From contig NC_092671.1 in NCBI RefSeq assembly GCF_964355755.1, forward strand, positions 5,343,001-5,407,000: 64,000 bases of DNA, given 5' to 3'. Below the pieces are notes generated by a model that saw only the letters and a program-made list of their open reading frames with translations, searched no databases and had not been told where the DNA came from. Of this stretch, positions 46,519 to 59,944 are shown in pieces. The stretch's first letter is position 1; every line of letters begins with the position of its first letter. Source of the DNA: Antedon mediterranea (taxonomy: Eukaryota > Echinodermata > Crinoidea > Comatulida > Antedonidae). The position numbers were made by a program, and so were the translations under genes.

Positions 46519-48337
46519 TATTCCAGTCTACATATTTGTAACCCGTTAATACCAGCTTCTAACACTGCTACATCTCTAGAAAATTATAGATTTAGGTTGC
46601 CTGTATAACATCTTGTAAAGTCTGAAAAAATAATAGTTCTAGATACATGGTATACAACATAACAAATTTAAATTTCATAATAATTTAATAATAATAAATC
46701 ACAATAACTAAATGAAGAGACTGCTCAAGATAATATCTATTTTCAACAAGAATATTTTCAGACATAGTATAGGAGTTTGTTTATACAAAACTACCAAACT
46801 AGTATGCTCAAATATGTTAGTGATATGACATCATCATGTCCATATATGGGCACATTACATTTTTTGTCACATAAAGTTAGTAGATAGAGCTTAAGTCATA
46901 CATATTGGACTGATTTCGTGCAAGATCATCAAATTGTAAAAGCAAAAGATCTACACTTACTGCTCAGATATCGGAGATCTTCTCAAAATAGACCAATCGA
47001 ATAAGCCGTATGTTGGCCACAGTCTTTGTTTACCGATCCACTTGCCTTGTTCAGGCCTGTTGCACTAATTCTATACTTTATGTCTGGACATACATCGTAA
47101 TATAATTAATAAACATTTAAAATATGGTTTTTGTAACACTTTACTTTCTTTAAATTAATAGTTGTAGATAATAAAATAATTAATATGCATACAGAATAAT
47201 AATTTTTAGATTTGACAATTATGATTCCTTTAAGATTTATTTTTTATAGTGTGTACTTATTCTAGTTTTAATATAAAACTTTTTTAAAATAATCTTTGCA
47301 AAATTGTAACATGGATATCTGTAAATAATTGGCACATGGGTTAAAGAAAGTTTTGTATGAAGAGTTTGATTTTCTGGCAACATTTTGCTAAGTTATGTGT
47401 TTGTATGAGGTTCTTGAATTTATACAAGAGGTTTGGTACACCCAGTTGAACTGTTGTTGGTATTGATGAATGTGACACTGTTTAATTTACATGGGAACTA
47501 TAGAATTACTTGATTAATAAGGGATTATTTGTCTGTTTTGTCTCAGAATACAAGTTAATAGGTTTCAAGTTATCAGAAATGGGATGAAGGTACAAATCCA
47601 CAGTTATTCTGACTAACTTTTACACTTATAATAGTGATTATAATGCTGTACTAATATTTGTAACTCCACTAGTCTTCCCATTTTATAACTGCAAGTCAGC
47701 AGATTGAAAGAAATCACAATGGCTGTGCCCAAAACTTGAGAGTATTATTTCATTACATACTTATTTTTAAAAGAAGCAAGTATCAAATTTGGATAACAAA
47801 GAATAATAGTCATAATGATGCACTGTGATTTGTAAACAATGTTAGTTTGTTCTTTCTAAACAGAATTATAATATCTGTTTTCACATCATTCCTGTCGAAT
47901 ATTTATATTAAAATAGTTTTCATTTGCTTAAATATTATACTTGTTTTGTATTATTGTTGTATGTGTAGTCTGTATCAATTTATCATCATTCAGTTCATAT
48001 ATCAATCTAACAAATCCCGTTACGTAATAATTAAATCATTTCAACCATCAATTACTGTAATAATAATTAGTTCTTATTGCAAATATTCAAACCGTGATAT
48101 TTCAGCCATGATGATGATAGGTGTCGCTCTAACACCAATGGATTACACTAACGCTCGAGCAAGAAAATCCTGTTCGCTCGCTCTCGTACACCCGTGTCGT
48201 GTCATGTCCGTCGTGTGGCAAATTGGAAGTTTACACGTCAACAAATGATTATTACCGGTTAATCTGTTATGTTTAATTGATTATACAGCGTTCTATAACA
48301 TTTTAACACGTGGGATACCATACGGTACCTACTTTGT
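46519..48337 (+). other. Myosin light chain 3' UTR and spacer to SLC35B1
   Basis: AATAAA at 47108-47113, followed by GGTTTTTGT, is the likely poly(A) signal. The UTR would then include a family A MITE. From about 47150 to 48100 nothing was recognised. Positions 48117-48310 hold the presumed SLC35B1 promoter with CACGTGGG at 48308-48315. Confidence 0.5.
46783..46892 (-). mobile_element. Palindromic MITE family A, copy 6
   Basis: Right end TTAGTAGATAGAGCTTAA; interior GATATGACATCATCATGTCC and GTCACATAAAGTTAG are the family sequence on the minus strand. It probably lies in the myosin light chain 3' UTR. Confidence 0.75.
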
Positions 48338-51300
48338 ATGAATTCGCTTCAAATAACCGTCACTCAAGACGGCGACAGGAACAGAGAGCAGGAGCTAAGC
48401 CGGAAGGGACACGGTTACACCGGTGCCTACACAAGCCTTGATATCGGTGAGGTCGAGAAGTCACCAGCAGTGCGAAAGAACAGGCCTACGATACCTGTAG
48501 AAGACGACAATATGCAGGGGTCTACAACTAAACTAATTGTTTGCTTTTTTGGCATATTTATATGTTATTTTTACTATGGAATTGTACAGGAAAAGATGTA
48601 AGTCAATTTGAAAGTGTTATCTAAACAAAAAAAACATTAAAAATCGTACAATACAAGGCAAGAAGGAACTTGCTTGAAAGTTGATAACTTCTTTAATTTC
48701 TTTTCTTTTTAAATTTTAGTGTAGGCCTATAGACTGTTTACTTTTAGGCTAGGCTAGCAACCTAACTAGTATTGCACTTATGACGGATGTAAACGTTCGT
48801 GTTTTAAATCCGTCATTTATCTGTTTCATTTTGTTTGTATATGGTGCTATACGCTGACACTGACTGCTGACAGATGGTTTTTAAGCCGTTTTTTACTCGG
48901 CCTAAGCCTTAGGATAGTAGGCCTCATAAGGTCTATATCATTGCAAATTCTCATTGTTAATTAATGTTATTAACTTATTGGTTTCAGAACAAGAAGTACA
49001 TATGGAGATGGTGAAAGATTCACAGCCTTTTTTTGCTTAGTATTTGTTCAGTGTATTATAAATTCTATTTTCGCCAAAGGTGGTAAGCATCATCGTCTTT
49101 ATTTACATTACATTTCTCCTTCAGTGTCCCTAAAGCTTTAATTTGAATTTTATGTTTTTGTGAATGTACACCCTCCTATTTAAAATTATTATGGAACTGT
49201 TAAAACTCAAGAATGAGCTTCCAAATATCATACTTGCTTTGATGCAATTATCTTCATTGCATTTTTGGTAACATTTCAGGTAAAAGAGACCTAAAGAATG
49301 ATTTGCTAGACGATAGTTAATGCACGATTTAAAAAAGCTTATGGTTTAGTCCTAATCTCAGAAAATAGCTGAGACCAAAACCAAAATAGCTGTGTAAATG
49401 TTTGTCTGTGCCTTGGTCTTATATATATTAGAGTTCTGCTTTGCTGACGCCACGACGGTAGGTGGCGCCGTTTTGTAGCTAGAGAATGTTCAACCTGCCT
49501 AAATGACTCCAAGGTCACCAATGGTTTGAATAGTCATTTTAAAACTTAATAATTTTCAATAAAAACAAACTAACATTTCGAAAGATCATTAAATATTTGT
49601 TTTTAATAATCAATTTATTCTTTAATCAAGCTAAGATACATAATTTGATAGAAATACAGATCTATATAGTATATATATCAACATAGTAGCATTGAATGTA
49701 TTTTTGGTTGCGCTAGCAACCATGCAGCACCATCTATCTATCGTGTCATCACACCGCAGAACTCTATACCAGAGGGAGGTTTATACAGAAGTATAATAGA
49801 TAGTATTTGTATTTTTGAATATAGCCATTGGTATTACAAAACCAGAACCAGATAAAACATATTGGAGACTATATGCTGTTTGTGCAGTGACTTACCTAGG
49901 AGCAATGGTGGCAAGTAACTCGGCATTGAAATATGTCAGTTATCCACTGCAAGTTCTTGGAAAATCATGCAAACCAATACCGGGTAAGAGCATGGACATT
50001 GTGCTTTAACTTTTATAAGTAGTGGAGCTGTAACTTGGTGGTTATTATGCTTACCTCCAATCCTAAGGTTCAGGGATAAATCCTGACCTAGTGCCAGGGT
50101 TGTAACTCATTCTTTCAACTCCACTCCCTAAGCCTCAAATGAGACTTAGTTTGAAAGCAGATCAATTATTAAATAGTTTATCCATCCTGTAATTGGTGAG
50201 TTACTCGCTGTTGGATGCATATAAAATAATAAAAAATAAATAATAATAAACTAAAAAACTATCCACACTGTGCTGTTGAATATCAGTTAACCCACTCGAA
50301 TTGGAAAGGTTATCATTTTTTAAATGGTTGAAATTTTCATTTCATTTCATTATTTATTCGGTCTATTACCTATATTATATTCATAACTGAAAAAACTGAA
50401 ATTGGGGAGACCAGGGTCAACCTAAGTGAACTTATTTACTAGAGCTGAGCCGGTTGACCCAACCCCAAAGTCAGTTTACACATAAAAGACATAAAGACAT
50501 AAAAAATAGAGAAAAACAAATAAATATAACATGTATGTCTATATCTATAAATTAAAAACAACATAAATATTTTGTTTTCAATATGAATATGACAATTGTT
50601 ATAAATTTATAATCAAAATATGTATTTTTCTATTTTTCAGTAATGATTTTAGGAGTTTTAGTTGCACACAAGCGGTACCCACTTCGCAAATACTTCTTTG
50701 TGTTGTTTATAGTTGTTGGTGTTGCGTTGTTTATGTTCAAAGGGGATTCATCTAGTAAAAGCACAGATAGCCATGCATTTGGCTTCGGAGAGCTTCTATT
50801 AGTATGTACAGTAGTATTTTACATTCAAAATTATTTCAAAACTTGGGTTGGTCCAAAAAGTTTTTAAAAAAATCACTTTTACTTTAGGACATCCCTATTC
50901 AGGTAAAACATACAAGGGGTAAAATATTTTGTTGTTTACAGCCAATCCTTATTCAGGGATATTCCTATTCAGGGAACACTTTCCTATTCAGGGAACACTT
51001 TCCTGTGAAACAAACGAGTGGGCTCTCTATTTATTGGACACCCCTGTAGTTACAATTGTCTTTTGTACCACATCACATCTGCTTAGACTCTGTTTTTCTC
51101 TACCAAGCATCATTAGGCAAGATGCTTTACTCTCATCCTTCGGATGGGACGTAATGCCGTTTGTCCTATGTACATATAGTGCATGTTAACACTTTTTGAA
51201 AAGAGTACATGATCATATCCTGATCTCATAGGCTCTGCACTGCTTTTTTTTTTGGGTTCGTGGAGGGCCTAATCCGAATTTCCTAAGTTTCTAGTTAAGC

Positions 51301-52331
51301 TTGAGGACCAGAATGAATACTGTTACCAACTTTCTTTTTACTTTCCTAAATGTTTTGTTTTAACTTTTCAGATATTATCTCTTACGTTGGACGGTCTAAC
51401 CGGAGCAGCTCAAGATAAAATGCGTGGAGAATACAAAACGTCTCCTTATCATATGATGTTTAATATTAATAAGTGGTCTGTCCTATTTCTTTTAATACGT
51501 AAGTACAATATATTATCATTTTTATATGTTAGTGAATGCATGGAACATTTGTTACTAAAAGTGTTTTCAACTTAATATTCTAATTCAAAATGTTCTGTTT
51601 ATTTACAGTTTGTTTAGTCACTGGTGAATTATTTCAATTTATGGAGTTTTTATCTCGCTATCCAAACACGATTCCTAATATATTATTATTTGGCTTAGCA
51701 AGTGCTGTTGGCCAGGTAAGTTGTAATATTTAGATTGTTCTCCCTTTCGTATTTAACAATTAGCCACCATAGAGCTCTGTCTACACTATCAAACAAAGTG
51801 TTATGTGCCCATATATGGACATGATGATGTCATATCACTACCATATGTGAGCATATCACTACCATTGGGCACATCACATTTTTTTGTCAAAACTAGTTTT
51901 ATAATGTAGACAGAACTTTAGTATAAACTACACTTAAATTAAAAGACACCCTTAAACTAATGAGCTAGGCTGGCTATTAAGACCTTTTTATCATCTTCAT
52001 TTTTCACTGATAGTATTTAGTTTAACATTTCTGCAAATCCCTGAACCTCCTCTGGCTTCTGGCTTGTATTAACATTTTGTTGTATTGTATAAAATATTGT
52101 AATTATGTTGTTTTTTTGTTTCAGAGTTTCATTTTCACAACAGTGTCGTCGTTCGGCCCACTGACGTGTTCAATTATCACGACAACGCGCAAGTTCTTCA
52201 CAATTCTCGGCTCTGTAATTCTCTTTAACAACCCCCTCATTTACCGACAATGGATAGGGGTTTTATTCGTGTTTATCGGGCTCGGTCTTGATAGTATGTA
52301 TGGAAAAAACAGAAAAGTAGAAAAGCGCTGA
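48338..52331 (+). CDS. SLC35B1: SLC35B1 nucleotide (sugar) transporter of the ER, 7 exons, 371 aa
   Basis: Ten-segment drug/metabolite transporter of the ER membrane. Family members were first described as UDP-galactose transporters (yeast HUT1), and SLC35B1 has been reported as an ER ATP/ADP exchanger. Exons: 48338-48597, 48988-49082, 49825-49983, 50641-50801, 51372-51498, 51609-51715 and 52125-52331, all in phase. Diagnostic blocks are [12 protein letters not shown] (from about 76), [22 protein letters not shown] (164-171), [14 protein letters not shown] and [12 protein letters not shown] (318-329). The chosen ATG gives an N-terminal extension of about 50 residues over human (322 aa). An in-frame ATG at 48512 would give 313 residues, closer to the usual size, so the start is uncertain. 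Exon 2 could also end 4 bases earlier, but GTAAGC at 49083 is the better donor. The gene has the same orientation as the myosin light chain gene. Confidence 0.96.
49429..49765. mobile_element. Possible MITE with AGAGTTCTGC ends
   Basis: TAGAGTTCTGC at the left and GCAGAACTCTA at the right, with a looser match continuing inward (GACGCCACGAC and its inverse). TA flanks fit a TA target. It lies in SLC35B1 intron 2, ending about 60 bp before exon 3. Confidence 0.45.
50022..50270 (+). repeat. tRNA-derived SINE-like element
   Basis: Head AACTTGGTGGTTATTATGCT is box A-like, and GGGATAAATCCTGACC looks like a damaged box B (GGGTTCAAATCC). It ends GTTGGATGCATATAAAATAA followed by an A/T-rich tail, as SINEs do. 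It lies in SLC35B1 intron 3. Confidence 0.55.
51773..51917 (+). mobile_element. Palindromic MITE family A, copy 7
   Basis: Starts AGCTCTGTCTACACTATCAA and ends TTTTATAATGTAGACAGAAC. It starts about 57 bp after SLC35B1 exon 6. Confidence 0.85.
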
Positions 52332-54450
52332 TAGTACTTGCCATGTTTAGAATACGTATTTAAATATTAAGAATTATAACACATTATATGGCTAATTTGT
52401 AGGCTGGATACTGCTGTAGTAAAGAAAGTGTGTATATTTTAATTGTCTATGTTATAGCAGCCACAAGGCAGCCTATATTGTTTATAGATCTTTCTACTCC
52501 TTTTTATCAGTGATACTGATATCTTCTTTGTATATGGGAAAAATGTCCAGAGAATAATTTAATGAGAGCACACAACTTGCCCAAAACAAGAGGCAGCTTG
52601 GGGGTGGAGGCCTAATGTTACAATCTCTTTACTTTCCCCTATTACCCAGACTGAGTTATGCAATACATTATTCAATTGCATTAATTATATAACAACTGCT
52701 TAGAGATAATGGTTGTTAATTTGAATATGATGTTGAATTCCATAATATAGACTGCTACTGTAATATTTATAGTAGGCACAAAGAAAATACTCTGATATAA
52801 ACATGTTATTAAAAGATGCATTGTTACTCTCCTTGACAGAATATGTAACTGTTGGTAAAATGTCATTTAAGGTTCAAAGTACACAGTATCTACACACAAG
52901 TTGAATAGCCTAACAGATGATGACATTTTTGTTTGCATTATTTTATGATCATTTATAAGTATTTGTGGATAATAACATCAATACTATGCACGCTGGGTTT
53001 TATTTTTTCCTTTTTCGGGGTGATTTTTTGTTATTGCTGTAATCTATTTGGGACCTGTTTTTTGTTGAGTATTTAGTAACTAAGTAAAAGATTTCGAACA
53101 TTCTTGCATTGATTAACTTTAAATTTGAATAAGTACTTAAAAGATTTTCGGTTGAGCACAAAGGTTACCCAATCATATACGCCAATTATTTATATTTTAT
53201 AGTAGTATGTTTGGTTTTATTAATGACATTGATATATTCAATTCTGTCTGCTTCTATGATGTTGTCTTGTTTTGTTTTTTTTTATGATTATAGAGAATAA
53301 TTTCTTTCTAACATTACCCTTTATCAGATTCCTACACAGAACTTTTCAATGTACAGTACTGTACATACATGGAAGAATTAGTTTATTTAAACCTCATCTG
53401 ATCAATATCATCTAAATTAAGCTGTTGTACATTTAGTGAAGAGCATATCAATGTATACAAAATACAGTATATTATAATTTGTGAATCAGTGGACAAATAG
53501 TGAAAGTTATGGGGCCGGGTATGGTTGGTAAAGTACATTAATAAAATGTTGGTTTTTGTGTGGGGTTGATATTCGATATTCGAATTATCTGATTTTCGAT
53601 ATTCTGAATTGTGTGCCAAATTCAGTAAAAAAAATTCAAGAATAGACTATTAAATACAATTTACAAAAGGAGTAAAAAGAGAAATGAAGTTTTATTTTAT
53701 TTTAAATTAAATCAATTTTGGTGTGTTGTCCTTTTGCAATTGGGTAGTGAGCCCTCAATTGTTGGAATGGTAAAATAGTAGGAGGTCAAAAAACGAGGAA
53801 AGATTCGCGAGGAGTGATACAACAAATGTTTGTTGTCGAAGTTTGAGAGACTTTTTACCATTGTGGTTTTCCAATGAATGTTAGTAAAAAATAAGTATTA
53901 TCTTATTGAAGATCCTATTATTAACTTACGGTAAGTGTGTTTTAATAATAATCAGCCATTGCCATGATATGTAGGCCCATGTATTTAGCTGGTTCATCGT
54001 GTTGACCTTACCCGAATGCTAGTGGAATGGAGAGCTTTTCTAGGCTGCATGCTGTGTGTGTGTCCCGTGTAGACAAGGCCTACGTGTGTAAGGAATAGGC
54101 CTAGCCTAGATAGGCTAAAGTAGTAAGCCTATGTTTAAATAAAGTAAAAGCGTACTAAGCCTAGTATTTTGCCTGATCAGTTAAGTTATTACTATTTACA
54201 TTTTATATGGTTAATGTCAAGGCACTAGGCATTCCTAGGCCTGTTTCGCACCTAAAACTGGCCATAAAAGACTTCACGGTCACTTTATGTTTTTACTTTT
54301 ACATACTTTTTTTAGTATAAAGTGGCTACGTGTACGCCTATTTGTAAATGCAATCCCTGTGCTATATCTACACCTATTGAGATGATCATGATGATCCTCC
54401 GACCCTCCGACCCTCATAACATAAAAAAAAAAACATCCCTCTAGGAAAAT
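52332..54450 (+). other. SLC35B1 3' UTR and downstream spacer
   Basis: AATAAA at 53540-53545 with a strong GU-rich run (GTTGGTTTTTGTGTGGGG) is a likely poly(A) site, implying a 3' UTR of about 1.2 kb. A donor-like CTTACGGTAAGTG lies at about 53928-53937. No coding was seen. Confidence 0.45.
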
Positions 54451-54510
54451 GGTGAAAAAAGATGATGGTCAATAAAGAAGATGGTGAGTAAATTAAAAAA
54501 GGGGATAGCA

Positions 54511-54600
54511 ATGAGTTTCGAACCCTAGCCTAACGCTACAACATGACGTTGCTAGACCCAGGCACTACCTATTGAGCCATTCGATCGGCTTGCAATGCAC
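54511..54600 (-). repeat. tRNA-derived SINE head or pseudo-tRNA
   Basis: On the minus strand, ATGGCTCAATAGGTAGTGCC is box A-like and GGGTTCGAAACTC box B-like at tRNA spacing. The stems do not pair fully. Confidence 0.5.
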
Positions 54601-57600
54601 CGATATCATAACACATTAGTCTTTTTGTAGATATAGTCTGTTGATTTCCGAACCCAATCAGTCAACGTCGAATACAGTCAGGTGTGTTATAAATACAAAT
54701 AATGAATGCTTATATTTGAATAGAGAAAATGAGGCTGATTCTATATCGACTTCGCTCTGTCTTATTGAAAATACCTTTTGAGTATTAAGGCTTTATTATT
54801 CCCATTCAACAAATACAATACAGTAACATTGTCATATACTTCCGACTCTGTTCAAAAGTAAACTTTATTATTCATCTTAAATCAAATATATCACATCACT
54901 ATCAGAATAGCATGACATTAAAAAGTCATACAGAGCGTCACACAAAATTCTAACTTATTTCTTATTTCTGTTTGCAAAGAATCACGTTTTAGTAAAAGAG
55001 AGTTACACTACAGATCTAATTTTATTTGCATGGTTAAAGGTTTTAATTTGATAAAAACAATATAATTACTATCTTGTAATATGCAAGAATTCCTTTAGAA
55101 CATTAATCTCTTTCAGACAGCAATTAGCAGTAATTAATTTATTGACCAAATATTGTAAGAATAATATTTAGACTGTACAGCATTATCTTGAATTGTCCTC
55201 TTGACTTGTTTTGAATGCAAGCAGGCTAACAAATTCATTAACAAGAATATTTGTGTTGATTTAAGGTAATGACTGAAACATCTGTCACTGGCCATGATGA
55301 CATTAAATTCTCATCATGAAAGAAATGCCATAAGCTAGACATAATGAAATTATTCTTGTGTACCAACCATACATATTCCGTGAAATAAAACCAACCAACT
55401 GATTATTATACTGTACCTTTGACTACAGTATCTCACCAATGTTTTATTTGTTTTTTCATCAATTATTTCATATTCACCTTTGGTTTTTGTTATAATTATG
55501 TCATTTTTTTGTGATTTAATTTAAGTGTGATACAGTAACTATTGTACAGAATAGTACTACACACTGCAAACTACTGTAATTGTCTTTTTAAAGGAGAATT
55601 GAACAGGGACAAAAGATATGACAATCAAATGATCTGTAGTTCAGTGCATTTCCTTTTCATGCTTCAGTTCACCTATACTTGACCTAACTAGGTCTGAATA
55701 ATAATATGTCAACTTCTTTATTGTAAGATTATTACCCTTCTTTCAATAACCACACCTTTCCTTTTGTTTTTTTAAAGTTAGATCAGAAAAAGAAAATCTA
55801 ACTATTAAAAGTCACTTTCTTGATCTGAACCAATCAGTTAGCAGCTTCCTGTATTTTTATTAGAATACTTAAACAGGAAAAAATGTGTGAAATACAACAT
55901 ACAGTACTCCCCTTTAACAATGCGAATAATAGGCATACAATATTATTCCTAGTACTACTTACCACTGTACTACCATTGAGGTACTGTACAGACTAGAGTT
56001 ACCATAAGCATGGTAGCATGGGACCCTTAGGTGAGAAGAATGTTGTTGAAAAAGTGTAACATCTGAAGTCCACAGCGCTCTGATCTTCATAAAATAGTGC
56101 TTTATAAATGTTCCATGATATTTATAGTAAGTTGTTCAGTTTTGCTGCAATTTGCAATTACTGTACTGTATGAATCTATTTTAGTCGTGAGGTAATTTCC
56201 CGCATGATCGTAATCAAAACGGTACTGGGTTTGGTCTACTAGCGTTCCTGCTCCCAACTCGTCATCCATTCATAGAAGCTTTGATGTACTAAGCCTACCT
56301 GGTGGTGACTATAGAATGGTACCAAGATAACGACTAAACTTCGGCTTTAGTTGATAGAAGATTGAAATGTTTTGTTAGAGATAGATTAATACGATTTGAT
56401 TTTGAGTTTGATTATAGTGTAACGTTCTTATGTCTATTAGATTAGTTTGATATGTGATGAATTAATTTATTTATTATACAGTTTATATATACAGTAGGTA
56501 TACGTTAATATATTGTTTTAATTATAAATATCAATAGAAAACATTGATATGTGCTAGTTATAATTAATTTCATAAAATAACAAAAATATAGATATAAAGA
56601 AGAAAAGTATGGAGCGGCTATTCCTGAATATACAATAATAAGTATCGTAAGTTTAATTTATAAATTTTAGGCGATCTTGTCAAAAGTCAAGCGCCTATAG
56701 CCTGCCATGTTTCGATATTCAATATTGAACTTGACCTTAATATTAGGTCAATAATGTTACAACATACATGCCCCGTACTGTAAATGTACTATAGTATACA
56801 ACTGTTGTGTTTTTTCGTTGGGCCAACTAATGTGTACAGTAGTTCTGTAAATTATGGTTTTTTTCCATAGCTATCCATTGTTGTATTAATTAACACTCTC
56901 CATCCTCCATCCCATATTTATAAACATTATGCGGTATAATCATTACCGTACTGTATAGTGTGATGACAATGATTTAGAAGAAAATATGTGCCTTATCCAT
57001 CATAACAATAATAATGGTATGATCAACTATTCATCCTTTCTGATTATTATCCATTTTGTTTGTTGTATGCATTAGAGGATGTGAAATTGTCTTGATTAAA
57101 CGCTTCAACGATTTTACTTGCGTGCGGACCTTCCACGAATCGATGTTGCATTAGTCACCAAGATTATCATCATTATTCTCTTCAGAACTGGCTGACAGCT
57201 TTTAAATTTCTTTTAATCACGGATTTGGTCCAACGATCGGTCTGTTATTTCTTCGTTAATTCGCAATTTGCATATTAGGGAACTAAATCTACATAATCAT
57301 CCATATTTGTTCTGTATTCCAATTTGTTTTATGCGTCTTATTATCTGTGATTTTATTCCAGATTTGATTTTGATTGTATCACTCTAATAAAAAGATAACG
57401 CATTGTAAGTGTATTATTTACTTATTTAAAACTTTTTTAGAAATTCTTTTTTGCTTGACGATGTTGTTTATTGTATCGATAAGCATACAAGTGTTAAATA
57501 CCAATGTGAATTTAAATTTGCATAAAATGAGTTTATTAAGAAATATTATTGAAGGTAATTCAAATTCTTGAAAAATTAAATAAAATGTGATGATAATATA

Positions 57601-57850
57601 AGACAAGATCATATCAGCCATGCTTGGAAAGAGATTCATAATTGAAATGGATTTTAATATGTTGATGTTTGATATCTGATATTTGGTATTGATTTTCATA
57701 TCACAATGATACAGCATTATAATTTATGTAAGTTGCTTGCTTCAATTTCATTGAAATTATCATGATGATCTTGTATTTAAATACTGTATACAAATATTTC
57801 TACATACAATACATGTTGGTATATTGATTTAAAGTTGGAACTTTAGACCA
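54601..57850. other. Spacer without recognised genes
   Basis: AT-rich sequence. Apart from the 56186-56405 repeat, I see no coding exon, RNA gene or clear element. Confidence 0.5.
56186..56405 (+). repeat. Dispersed 210-bp repeat R, copy 2
   Basis: Strongly similar over its length to 44061-44275, with shared GATCGTAATCAAAACGGTAC and AAGCCTACCTGGTGGT. Confidence 0.7.
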
Positions 57851-59084
57851 TTTAACTCCACTACAGTATGTGGATATGACAACATGACATAGGTGCCCGA
57901 TTCACTTACTGTACATCTCCACATACTTTATGGCATCTCTACATACTGTACTGAATGGCGTCTCTAGTATCAATCACACTGTACTGTACAAGTAAGTACT
58001 GTATCACATGTGGCACCTGTTTGTACAGTACGTTATGCTTCTGACCTATGTTAAAGGTTTCACATGTGATAATGTACATACTGTATGTTACAGTGTAAAT
58101 AGAAATCTGCCTAAGTGTGTATGGAGAATCGGCTAGAATCTTATGATAAAGATGGAATATTAATACTGTATTGGAAAAATTATTTGGAATTTATTAGATT
58201 AGAATAAAGTAGTGACTATACTATACATTCCATGTTTATTGATTATTACAATGTCAGGTGTACAATACGTTAATCAAGAATAAAGGTGTTGTCGCATTGC
58301 ATTACACCTTACAGTTAAATAATCTATTAACACCAATTGACAGTTTAGTATAATGATGCCATTAGCTTCGTCTTTTGTGTTTGACTTCTTAACCATAGGA
58401 GGTTTCTGTTAAATATTGGTTAGCTCTATAAAACTGTTTAAACATGAAGAAACTAGCATAGTATGCTGTACTGTAGTTATTCATTTTTTAATTGACTGGA
58501 TGACCTATAATACCTACTGCATGGATTTATAAGAAGGTACAGTAGCTGGTGCTGTGTGGAAAAAAGAGTAAATTACAGTACCGAACAGAATTATTGGAAA
58601 AATCCCAACGCACATGTCATTGCGTTGAGTGTACATCATATGGCTCGTACAACTGAAAATCTATCCATATCTTTAAATCATTATCAATTTATTTGCTGCT
58701 ACAAATACTTAACGTAATTGAGAGTTAGTATCTTAAATCGATTTATGAATCCTACTGAAGAGCGAGGATGTATGATATAGATGATAAGTGATGTTTAAAG
58801 TGCGAAATAGGATCAGATTACAAGCCACAGTTAAAGCCGAGTATAGCTTTAAATTTGCACGTCATCACTCCTCTTCAACAAATATTAAGTTGATGATCAT
58901 TTATTGTGGGAGCTTTGCTCGTCATCTTTGCATAACATTGCTACAAATTGATAATTTGGTTGAGCTTTTGTAGAGTTACTCAGTAATTGTAGATGCCCAT
59001 GACATATGTGCGGATCCACAGGAAATATACAATTCAAAAGATAGGATATTGTTAAGTTCAGTTCAGCACATCAATTTACAATTT

Positions 59085-59150
59085 TTAGGCCCTGAATCCC
59101 TTCCCCTCTCCCTATTTCAAAATCCTGGATCCATCACTGCTCTGTTATGT
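59085..59150 (-). repeat. hAT-like terminus fragment
   Basis: On the minus strand, GCAGTGATGGATCCAGGATT followed by a G-rich run; related to 11217-11280. Confidence 0.4.
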
Positions 59151-59622
59151 GTTACAATTTTGAATTGAAGAAGCATACTGTACCAGGTCTTTATGTAAGT
59201 TGATGGCCACAGTATGCAGAAAAACACTGTCTCATTTTCATTGATACCTCGTCCAAGTTTCTATGTTTTGAGGTTATCATACAGTTATACTTTAATTATA
59301 TACAGTAGATATTAAGATCATAATAATGAGGACTATGTTGATACTGATAGTTTCCAATATTCATTAAATTTGACCTTGTTATTTAAACACCAACGTTTCA
59401 ATTCATAATTGATTCTGAAATCAACAACTGGAATTATGTCACATTAATTGTCAAATCAAGGTCATATTGTCACTTGGGAATCACAAATCTGTTATAATTT
59501 TTATTCTATGGTTATTATTGGTTCTTTACTGAAAATTATAATTATTTTAATGATGTTCTAATATTCTAGAAATTGTTTTAATAACTTTGTTTTATTTTTA
59601 ATGATGCATTAAGCTACATAAA

Positions 59623-59865
59623 CATAATTTGTTAATTATTGATTATTTTATTAGCTGCATATTAATTTTTAATATTGACTGCTCATTTTAAATTTTTTTT
59701 TTCCATAATTTGTTAATTACTGATTATTTTATTAGCTGCATATTAATTTTTAATATTGACTGCTCATTTTAAATTTTTTTTTTCCATAATTTGTTAATTA
59801 TTGATTATTTTATTAGCTGCATATTAATTTTAATATCGACTGCTCAATTTAATTTTTTTTTCTGT
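59623..59865. repeat. 81-bp tandem repeat, three units
   Basis: CATAATTTGTTAATTATTGA starts at 59623, 59704 and 59785; units are almost identical, ending in a T-run. The high identity indicates a recent expansion. Confidence 0.95.
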
Positions 59866-59944
59866 AGTTAATAAATGTATTGTATGTAGACCTGTAATGT
59901 ACAGTGGGTAACTATCTATACTATACAGTATCTATCTACAGTAA

